A stretch of DNA of 64,000 bases from Strongylocentrotus droebachiensis (lineage: Eukaryota; Echinodermata; Echinoidea; Camarodonta; Strongylocentrotidae). The position numbers and the translations under genes were made by a program. The notes under the pieces were generated by a model. It worked only from the letters and a program-made list of their open reading frames with translations, had not been told where the DNA came from and searched no databases. Below, piece by piece: positions 27,401 through 39,400 of the stretch; position 1 is the stretch's first letter; every line of letters starts with the position of its first letter. The stretch lies in the NCBI GenBank assembly GCA_035222895.1, contig JAVYIG010000707.1, positions 248,001 to 312,000 of the forward strand. The letters run 5' to 3'.

Positions 27401-30400
27401 TAAAAGAATGGCAAGCGGACGCATGCGCGTATGATTATCTGAATTTGTTGTGATTTTACTCCCACAAAGTTGCTAAATATTGATTTTCAGTTCATCACAA
27501 CACATAAGTTTTCAAGGAAAAATTGGCTTCTATTAAGAGAATACTTGATAATTTTCCATCTTTCTCATGCAGCGAGTGCTGGATGGCCACCATACTGTAC
27601 AGCACTTGCTACGATAGATCCCTATGCGCAAAAAAAAAAAAAAAAAAAACGTAATTTTTAGACAACATTCCGTACTGCCGTAATGGTCGTTAATTTCCGT
27701 ACCAATTACGGGAAATCCGTACTAGTTGGCATCTCTGCACCACCACCACCACAACCACCACCACCACCACAACCACCACCACCATCACCACCACCAATAC
27801 TTACGAGAGGGGATGGCTGCGATGCCTCTCTCTATTTCTGCCAGACCATCTTCCACAGCATCTTGCATCAACACAATCATTATCCACACCATCATCATCA
27901 CCACCACCACCGCAACCACCATCCCCATCATCATCATCCATACTTACGAGAGGGGATGGGTGCAATGCCTCTCTCTATCTCTGCCAGACCATCTTCCACC
28001 TAATCTTGCATCAACACAATCATTATCCACACCATCATCATCATCATCATCATCACCACCACCACCACCACCACTACCATCCCCATTATCATCATCCATA
28101 CTTACGAGAGGGGATGGCTACAATGCCTCTCTCTATCTCTGCCAGACCAGCTTCCACCGCATCTTGCATCAACACAATCATTATCCACACCATCATCATC
28201 ACCATTATGATCATCACCACCACCATTATGATCATCACCACCACCACCACCATCAATACTTACGAGAGGGGATAGCTGCGATGCCTCTCTCTATCTCTGC
28301 CAGACCATCTTCTACTGCATCTAAGTTATCTTTCACCATCTCCACCTCCTGCTCTACATTATTCAGTTGATCCCGGAGACCTGGTTGAAAGCAAGGATTG
28401 ATAAATACAAAAATTGAAAATGAGTCATCACTTGCAAAAAAAAGTCCTCCAGAATGGACCCAAATTGCTTTCCGATATCCCAGTCACACCAAGAATTGTT
28501 TGGTTTGGAGTCAGTGTGGAGTCAGTTTGGTGGTATGACCATTAAAGGCATCGTTTAACAATGTTAAATCTGAGATGAATGGCCTTACGTGTTATCGGTG
28601 TCTGTGATATGGTGTAATACTGAAGCTCTAAAAAAATTGCCCTTCAAAATGATCATGAAGTGCCTCAAAAAAGTAAAAATCTTGGAGTGACCGGTTTTCA
28701 CATAATAATTTTCCCCAATAGACTGTAGTGTTATAAAAACCGTTAGGAAAACTGTTTTAAAAATGTTGATTTCCAATCATAAATAGCTTGATAATCAGAC
28801 AGGCGATCAGCTTGTAAAAGTCATGGGATTCCTGACTGACCTAAGGGTTTATATATAAATCCAGGATTTTGTTTAGAATCTGAGGCAAAGATACCCAATC
28901 CCTTTAATATAAAACAAGATATGATTACTTGATAGACAATATGCATTAGGTAATTGAAAAATTGAAAAGAGAGCATGCAACATAACATTTACATTAGTCT
29001 GAACGACATAATATAATGACAAGCTTACATATTATGTGCAAATATAATTTCTATATATGTAAGGTGACATTCCATGGGTATTACAATATTAAGAAGTCAT
29101 TAATGTACATGTTTTTTGTGCACGGTCATGAAATGAGTTTAGGCGAAGGGGTCAGTTTAGGGCAAGGATTCTCAAAATTCGGATCGCGGTCCGCATCCGG
29201 ACTACCGGACATGTCACTCCGGACCGCCTGAAGGTCTCTGCATTTTTCATGAATTGCAGCTATTCCCCTTGGATCAGATATATACCTAAAACAAGCATCA
29301 TTTTCTTTAGTATTACTAATGTCAATACTGTAAATGTTAACAGTTGATTGTGTCTAAAACCAAATTGAGTAATGCTTGGGAGTTGTGTCCCACTTTTCAG
29401 CAATTAATAGTACATTGTTCTACTTCATTTGAAGTACATGTAAATGAATGACCCGAAGAATTTTTGCGCGAATGGCATTCGATGTTAAGGACCTTTTAGC
29501 TTTCATGGACATCACATCTGGACTGTCGGTGAAAAGTTTAAGAAACCCTGGTTTAGGGTAAGGGTTAGTGTTAACATAAATTTACTTGTTGCATATAATA
29601 CATGCTAGCGTATGAGTAATCATGCAAGCATGTATACTGACCAATGAGAATGTTTCTTTCTTATCAGTATAAAGAAACCTGTGTATGTGTACAAGTATCT
29701 TAGAGTTTATCTCGAATATTAAAGGGATCATTTAACAATGTTAAATCTGAGATACACGGCCCTACGTGTTATCAGTGTCTGTGATATGGTGTAATATTGA
29801 AGCCCTAAAAAAATCTCGCTTCAAAATGATCAAGAAGTGCCTCAAAAAAGTAAAAATCTTTGAGTGACCGGTTTTACCATACTCGTTTTCCCCAATAGAC
29901 TGTAGTGTTATGAAAACCGTCAAAATTTGTAATTCCAATCATAAATATCTTGATAATCAGACAGGCGATCGGCTTGTAAAAGTCATGGGGTTCCTGACTG
30001 ACCTAAAGGTTTATAATTATCATTGCATCATGAGCTAGATCCAGAATTTTGTTTCAGAATCTGAGACAAAGTTACCGGATCCCTTTAACATCATCACATT
30101 TTTGCATTCTTCGCCATTGGCAAAGTTGACACATCAAAAGTAGTAGTTGGGGTTTCATACCATATAGATGAGACAAGTAAAGACCCCTCTAAAATTATAT
30201 CAAAGTTGTGTGGATTATTATATAGGAGACAGTCATAACTTTTAAAACTGCTCCCTTGTTAACAAATCTAGAATTGCAAGGTAATTCATGGTTTGCAAGA
30301 GACAAAGATTGATCAATAAATAGTCCTTTGTCATTGTGTTACAGAAATGATGATCTTCAGGAAACAATATCATTCATCAGTGGATGATTTTTGTTTGTTT

Positions 30401-33400
30401 GAAAGATTCTATAATTTGAAATAATTTGTTAACAAGTAAATTTCCAAATGGCTATGCCTTCAGTCATGCCATAAGTAAAACAGGAAATATTTGATAAAGC
30501 ACATTCATTTGGTTAAATAGTATAAGAAACTGAACCATTCCAAATAAACATAACGAAAACAACATGCAATTACTTTTTATATGGAAGTTATATATGGATG
30601 TTAGATACAGTCAAACCTGTCTATAAAGGCCACTCAAGGAAAATAGGATACCTGGTCATAATAGACAGGTCCTACAACAAACAATTCTTCTTAGAGGGGT
30701 CAATATAGGTGACCATTATAGACAGGTGGCCTTTATAGAGAGGTGGCCGCTAAGACAGGTTTGACTGTATATCTTTAACCCTATCTCAACTGGGCTATTT
30801 CAGACCAGGTTTTTACTGGGGGGGGGGGGGGGGTCAATTTGACCCCCCCCCCTAAGATCTCGGCCGTTTCACTGCCGATCGCCGCGAAAATTTGCATGCA
30901 TGTCAAGTGAAGTGTAAAGAATACTATGGTAATTTCAAATTTTTGAAAAATTCACTCATTTGCATATTTATGCTAATTTATGCAAATAAGGTCATAAATT
31001 CACATTTCTGCCCATAAATCATAGATTATTCATATTTAAGTATTCTTTTTCACTACATATATTTATTAGACCATTTGGAATAATAATAAAACACAAAAAA
31101 TTGGAAGAGCCAGGTTATTCCTTATGTTATCTCTTGTTTTGATAATTTCTTATGTATTTCATTGTTTTTTTAACTTATGTATTTTATTGTTTTTGTTGTT
31201 TTATTTCATTTATAACTACAATTCAACTATTTTGACCCCAAAACAAACATCTAAACTTTAAACAAGACTCAATAACCAATGTTTTATCTATTTTTAGGAA
31301 AAATGACTTTTACATATGTTTTGTACACAAATCATGAAAATGAGCGATTTTCGGGCTGACATGCAAAGACAAAAGGTCACGTGACCTTGTAACCGTAGGT
31401 CCGATTTTCGAAAAAATTGTTTTAAAAGATGCGTAAGACTCGAAAGTAAAAAGTCGTGAAAGGAAAATTTTATATCTGCCGCGGTTTCGGAGTAGTCGCG
31501 AAATTTCTACAGGGGGGGGTCAAATTGACCCCCCCCCCAGTTGAGATAGGGTTAAGGTGCATGATGTTTACACAAGAAACAAATGGAAAATATATACATA
31601 TGAACTTGATGCTTGGGGATATTACTTACTCAAACTCTGGTTAAGGAGGGAGGCTTTAGGGAGGGAGTCTGCAAGGGGCAGGGTGGGGAGGGGGCACAAA
31701 ATTTAAGAGAAGCATACCATCATTAAACACACAGGAGTTATACAACAACAACAAAATCATGTTTAAACAAAATTTATATTTAAACAAAATTATGCATATA
31801 AATTCAACAAATGCTTAGGTTTTGTTCTTTTTAACAAAAGTAAACAACAAACCACCAACAACAACAAAAGCGCAGTAGAAAACAAGATTCAAGAGAAGCA
31901 AATTCCATGGGCATGACATACAACAAGTACTTTAAAGTATGCAGGACTAAATACTGTACACACCAAAACTAGTCTGAAATACAAAGCTGTGTTTTATGAA
32001 ATACAAGTATGTTTCATATAATAAAGTATCATAGCACAGAAAAGCATTTACGGTACATGTAGCTGATTAGCTATCACCATAAGAGTAGTAAACAGATCGC
32101 AAAAAAGACAAAAAAGAAATTCAATTCATGTATGCAGACATGTAAATATGTTTTGTATGGCGCAGAATCATGGACATTAAACCAAGAAAAGAAAATAAAC
32201 ATCATATGAACTTGGGGTGTACAGGAGAATGATGGGAATATTATGGGAATATTATGGAAATATTGCATATGGCAGGGCTAAACATGTAGATAACCATATT
32301 TGCAAATTGGCAGCATCACGTGGGCATGCATGGTAAAGACAGATTTGCCCGTCTGCACTAGTTTGGCCAGGGGAGATTAGACCTCCCTGCAAGGTCACTG
32401 ACACATGGTTATCTCATCAAATCAGCTCTCAATTAAACATAAGAACAAGGGGATCATGGGGGACCAACAGGCACCGTTTAGGCATTGTTTGCTATATAGA
32501 GGGCACAAGTACAGTTTGTAGCTAGAAGTAGTGCAGTAGGGCTTTAAGAACAAGAAATAAAGACATTTTACCTTCCATGCCTTCTCCGGCTTCGACTGCC
32601 TTCCGTAGAAGCTTCTTACTGCGACGTTTGGAATCTTGGGGTTGGGTGCCAAAGTCGTTTGCCTAGAGGTCAAAATAAAAAGGTACAAAGAGGTCAAGAT
32701 CAAAGGTGCATTGAGTGGTGAAGTGTGACGTCATCAAAAATAATGTTCAAATGTCGAAAATCAATTGAATGTGTTAAGTATTGGCCATCTGAATAAATAT
32801 ATTTCCTATAGTAACTCAGTGTTATTTTGCTCTCGTTCATATCGTTATGAACCAGAGCAAAATAAAACTCAGTTCCTATAGGAAATCTGAGCCAATATTC
32901 AATTGGTTTTCGACATTTGGACATTATTTTTTTATGTTCTTTTGGAAAATGGAGTAAAAATTGAAAAAAATCTAAAAATAGATATTTATGATGTCACAGT
33001 TTCGGTACTCTATAGAGGTCAAGATCAAAGGTGCATAGTGCCAGATTGTTTCATTTCACTGCTCCTCTTTACCCGGGAGTATATATGGATGCATATTCGG
33101 ATTGGAAGCTTCTAAAATGACGTGGATTTAGTGTGTGCATGCCTGTAAATAGCACTGGCTGGAACCCCCACGAGTGTGCAACACTGGTATTTTATCACAA
33201 TATGTGTTTATTTGTTTTAATGCCACATTTCTATTAATAGAGCAGAAAAAAGTTACAAGTTTTTAAATGAAAAAAAAGTGATTCTGAACTTTTAACATGT
33301 TGCCAATATAAGGAAAGTGATTCAGAACTTTTTAACGTGTTGCTAATTTTAAGTATTTACTTTTTTTAATTTCATGGAATCAAGACAATTGGGAATGCAA

Positions 33401-36400
33401 CACAAAGGGGCAAAGTCCATGCTGAAACTTTGCTCCTTTTGCTTATTTGGTATACATATAAATCTTATTTTAAAAGTGTACATTATTTAGCTACTACAAT
33501 AGGTGGAAACTGTCAAGGGGGGTGTTTCATAAAGCTGTGTGTAAAGTTACGCATGACTTTACGAATGACTTGAATATTAAAAGCTTAATGGAATCCTTTT
33601 AATTACATACACTAAAGTTGAAATATGCAGATGTAGTTTAACCTCATCATTATTAACAAAACATTTTAAAGCAAAGTGTATTTTTTGCTACAATTTCATT
33701 GAGATTATGGAAAATACAGTCACACTTTGTTAAAATTTCAGAAAAAAAATTGGGCATCCAATGTGGCTCTTCATATTCAAATCATTTGTGAAGTCATTCG
33801 TAACTTTACGCACAGCTTTATGAAATGGCCCTGTGAATAGATTTCAAAGGTGTCTGTTTGTAAATGTAAGTGACATAGTAATGGGTCAACAGCTGTCGGG
33901 GGAGGGGGGTGTAAACTTACAGCATCAAGTGCCAGTCCAGATGCATTCAGGGCTGCCCTTGCCGCTCTCTCGGCCTCGTCGATGGCATTACCGATGTCCT
34001 GGTAAGCTCGGACAGCCTTCAGCGCATTCTCAGACAGGTTACGAGTACTGTCAAACATCCTGAGTGGAAATTAGAGTAATAGAAATTTATTTATTTATTT
34101 ATTTCATTTCCAGGCAAGATGATAACAAAACATAGGAACATCACAAGGTTGACAAAATAATGAAGCTTTAACAGTACGATTTTAGCACCAGTCAATGCCT
34201 GGGTATCACCTAAAAGAATTTAAAAAATTCAGAAATTGAGAATATTTAATTTAATACATGTAACAATTATGATTTGTTTGTTTGTTTGTTTTAACCGACA
34301 GCTAAGAAAGGGTGTGTATGCTTGTAAGTCAGCAACCAGGGGACCGATGGCTTTAAGTCCTCTCTGAGGGGCTTGGTGTTGATGATTAATGCCTTACCAA
34401 AGGGCACTAGCACATTGACTTGGTTTCGAACCGTAGTGGTAGCGATGTCAGTAAAATACTATGTCTTTGTATCTTTACAATAAATATAAATCACATTATT
34501 TCAAAATGCAGAGTTTTTTCTGACCTATCAAGCTCTTCAGCAGTGTTCCAGAGATCGTTGGCGTAGTCTGTGGCGTTATCGACCAGCTCTGGTAGGTTAC
34601 GTCCCTCCTCCTCGTAGCGCTCGATGAAGGGCTCTAGTTGGTCGATGGCAGCCTCAAGTTTGGAACCATTCACTCCGGTTGCCTAGCGACAAGAGAATGG
34701 GAAAGTCATGAGAATGTCTAAAGATACACGGTCGTGTTCCTTGAAACCTCTTTCATATTTGCCTTTGTCTTTTGATCACATAATGTATATTTGTCATTGA
34801 AACTTCTTCATTACGTAAGATTTGGTTGTGACATGACCTTTGTTTTTCCTAAACCAATGGCCCAAAAGAATTTCTGTTACAATGACATATGAATCAATAA
34901 ATTCAATTCAACTCATGTTTTGCACAGATTAAAGAAACGCACTACATGTAGATTACCACACAATCCTTCTCAACCCCGACATTCCCTCCCTCCACTTCTT
35001 CTTGCTCAAACATCCTTCTCATTTAGAACAACTTTACTGCTTTCTTTCTTCACCATTTTTTTCTCTCCATGAAATCCTTGGTCTTCCTTTCCCTCTTATG
35101 CCATCCACTTCCAGGAGCCCATTGCACAAAACTTACCATTGAAGGTAACTTTGCCATCAATGGCAACTACCAAGGTAACAGGGCTCAACAGCCAATCAAA
35201 TCCAAGGTTTCCATGCTAGTTACCATTAATGGCAAAGTTACCATCAATGGTAAGTTTTGTGCAAAGGGCCCTTATCCCATGCTCTTTTCATAGATTCATC
35301 ATCTTCCCTTCTCACCACATGAGCCATTCATCTCAATCCACTTCTCTTTATCACTTCCACTACAGTGGGGGCGACTTACATCAATAGCTCTGCGGGCATC
35401 AGCCAGGAATCCATAGGCATCGTCCAGGAGGTTGGTAGCGTTGGTCACCTCTTCTTGAGCCATCCCGTTCTTATCGTTCACCTCGGAAAGGACATCCTAT
35501 AAACAATCATAATTCAAATAACAAATATAGATAAATAAACTTAGTTCAAAAGGTTGGATTAGATGCTGCTTGTAAGTATCGGCTTGCATGGTGGTGTAGA
35601 TATACAGTAGGCTTGCGGTTGCACCATGTGAGAGAGGGAGGATTGAGGAGTCCTGAAAAGGACTCTCGGTAATCTTTCATGAGGGTGTGTAGTCCTGAAA
35701 AGGACTGTTGGTGTAGTCTTGAAAAAGACTGTTGGTTATCTTTCTTAGCTTACAGTTCTAAGGATAACTATAGCACCGATTGGAGAGGATGAGTGGAGAG
35801 GATGAGTGGCGGGGGTGGCTCGACGTTTCGAACAGGTCGACTATCCATCGTCAGGATAGTCAACCTGTTTGAAACGTGAGCCATCCCCGTTTGACTGAAC
35901 TATGGCAAGCCATTCATGCCACTAGTTCCTCTCACCATTCCTGTCATTGGTTTCTCAAAGGATGTACAAATGGTTGAGGCAACCAGTAGCATGAATGACC
36001 TGCCATAGTTCAGCCCAACTTAAAGTTGATCTTAGTCTTTGTGAAACACTCCCCTGGGGGGGGGGGGGGGGGGGGGTGCGTTTCACAAAACTTGTCATCA
36101 TCAGTGACAAATGACAGTTTTTGTTGTAAGCTACTGAAATCCTTGCTTCCGATTGGTCACTGACTTTTGTCATTTGTCATTGAAAACAGGCTTTGTGAAA
36201 CTGGTCCCTGGATTGGTGAACATTTGACTTTCTCACCTCAAAGGCAGGATTGCGATGTTTGTCCAAGATGGCATTCACTTGATCTGTCACATTGTCTGAG
36301 TTAGCACATAGCGCCATGAGTTCATTCAGCTTGTCAAGGAAGTCATCAACATCATCGCCGACCTCGTCTGCTCGATCACCGACCTCCGCGGAGTCGTTTT

Positions 36401-39400
36401 GAAGTGCCCGAGCTCGGTCAAGCACTAGCAAGAAAGAAGATCAAGTAATACAAAATTTAATTATGTTACTTGAGAATGTGACATTTTAAAGGTTACAATG
36501 ATGTTCTTCCAAACTTGCATAATAACAATGATAACGCTCACAAATTAATTCACACCCCACCCCAATACTCAACCTTCTCTTTAAAGGTATAGACCAGTTC
36601 TGGTCGTGCGATTGCATTGTGAAAGAAACGTTGTGGAATCGATCAGAAAAAGTTGATCATGTAGCATATCAGTATTGGTGTGTACTGCAAGGTTCTGGAA
36701 TCATCAAAATGATAAGAAATTTCAACCCAGTCTTGGTAGTAACAAACACTGTAAACAGAAAGATATATATGGGACTTTATAAAAATGTGGTCCTCATTTT
36801 TGAGCTGTTACTTGACATATTTTGAATATCAAGGCATTTGAAGAGCCATGCTTTTCAGGAAACATTTTTTCTCTGATGTTAGCTTCCAAACTTGCATAAT
36901 AACAATGATAATTATTTTTCACCTCTCCCCAGAACTCAACCTTCTCTTTAAATATTTCTGAATACCAAACTCACGTTCTTGAGCTAGTCGTTTCTCCTCT
37001 ACTGCGGCCTCCTTTCCGGGGTTGAGATCTCGGTCCTTCAGTTCCTCCAGGATCATCTGGGCCTTGGCCAGCAGCTCACCAAGGTTTGTATTGCTGGATA
37101 TCGTTCCATTACCGATGGCTTGCAACTCCTCCACAACGTCTATAGAATGAAAGGAATGCCAAATGAAATACACCGAATGTATTTTAGTGATTGATAACAG
37201 AAAGGATCACACGCAAAATCATTTTCAGCATGAATATTATGAGCAGATATTGCTCAATGAAGTCACCAAAGACAAAGACATCATATGAAATACACCAAGG
37301 TTTGTATTGCTGGATATCGTTCCGTTTCCGATTGGCTTGCAACTCCTCCACAACGTCTACAGAATAAAAGGAATGTGATGAATGTTTTATGAACAGGGAT
37401 ATTACTGATTAAGGTCCTGGGCCCATTTTGTAAAGATTGCGATTGATCTAAATCAATGTTTAACTAATATTTGACTTTCAGTACCTGTAGATTATCTGTT
37501 TAGCCATGTTTTTATGTAACTTGCATATTCATTGTTGTCGTGCATTGATCGAAAGTTTTGGATATGTGCTTGTTACAAAGTCAAATAGGGACGACCTGTA
37601 TAGAAAGACCACATTTGCTGTTTCCCTCGAAATTGGTATCTCATTGAAACATGTACTAAAGGAATCTGTACTTAAAGACCACCTGCCTATATAAAGACCA
37701 CTTTTCTTGTCTCCCTTGGGTGGTCTTTATAGACAGGTTTCACTGTATTATAAATCATTATCATAAGGAAGTAAATTACCATGTATGAAGTCAATGGTTT
37801 CGTTGGCCTCAGCCTCAATCTGTTGTGCCCTTTTCTTAAGAATGTCTGCATCGTTGGCTGTGCCATTCCCATTAGTAACTGCTGCCATGGCCTGTGGGGT
37901 TGAATTAGACAAAGAGTACATGATATGTATCAACACTTGGGGGAATGATCTAATTGGTACATGTACATGTAAATTGATCACCTAATAAAAATTTAAAAAG
38001 ATACTGGATAAAGGGATGGGAGAGATAGAAAGGGGGAGAGAGAGATACAGAGATAAAAACAGAGAGATTGAGAAACAGAGAGAGAGAGAGAAAGAGAGAA
38101 AGAGGTACATAGAAAGCAAGAGAGAGAGAGACATAGAGAGAGAGACAGACAGAAATAGAGAGAGATAATCACAGAGAGAGCAAAGGAGAGACCGACAGAG
38201 CAAGAGCAAGAGTGAGAGAGAGAGAGCAAGAAGGAAAAGTTAGAGACTAAATAAAGGTGGAGATACATGTAGGACAGCAGAAAGAGGGATAGAAAGAGTG
38301 ATGGCAAGAGAGACAGGGGGACAAAAAACAAAAGAGAGAGGAAGAAAGATTTGACAGAAGAGAGGGGGGGGGGGGGGGGAGGGGCAACAAGAAATTGGTG
38401 CATAACAAATTCTCATATTTAATTGGATTTGAAAGAAAGACCAGGATAAAGAAAGACTGCTGCTGACGAGATCAATAACAAAACAAAACAAGCTTTTTAA
38501 ACTGCACTGACTTTTCTTCAGTTTATCTTTTTCTTTTAATGCAACCTTTCTTAAAATTGTGATGATTGTTAAATGTTATGTTAAAATGTAATTATTTTGT
38601 CTGTATTTATATATATTTATATTTTCATGTACATGTATAGCACCTTTAAATGTCTGAAGGCAAATTTTATGTATTTTTTACATGACAATAAATTATCTTG
38701 AATCTTGAATCTTGTAAAAGAGAGGGGTTTGACATATATGATAAGACCTATCTTTGACCTATCCAGTCTCATAATTGAGATCATCAATCTGATAGATTAC
38801 TTCACCAAGTGAGAAAGAGATCGAAAGGGAAAGGGACAAACAAAACACTACTCACACATATGGGGCGTGGCAAGAAAGTTGTGATTGATTGCAAGTTGCA
38901 CAATTTGCAACTGATATTTGCAATCCATTGCAACTCAACTTTCTTGAAATGCCCCACTAGTCTCCTAAATTTCCTAGGATTTTGTTAGGATTAAATTAAG
39001 TTAACTAGATCTAGCTCTTATTATCCCTCTTACTAATGGGGCGTTGCAAGAAAGTTGAGTTGCGATCAATTGCAAATTTGCAATTAATCGCAAGACTTAC
39101 GCTTGATTTGGGGATTTGCAATTGATTGCAACTTTCTTGGAATGCCCCAATAGACAAACAGACAGTCAGACAGAGACAGGAAGGGAAAGAAATACTGTAT
39201 ATAGTAGAGAGATTGTTACCCTTTCTTCGACCTGTCCTGCTTGATACTTCAGATCATCAATCTGGTATGTGAGGTTACCAAGCGATCCTCGGACTAAGGC
39301 ATTGTTGGCATCCAAGTCCTCAACCTCGGGCTGTTGTAGAATGATATCAATAAAAATGGTTATCTCAGTTATCAGGACAAAAATATCTGGGGCCAGTTTC

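Noticed and set aside
26765..28370. Long plus-strand open frames rich in His, Ser and Pro
   Set aside because: They lie entirely on CAT/CAC microsatellite and partial exon w31 copies read antisense. No splice, start context or homology.
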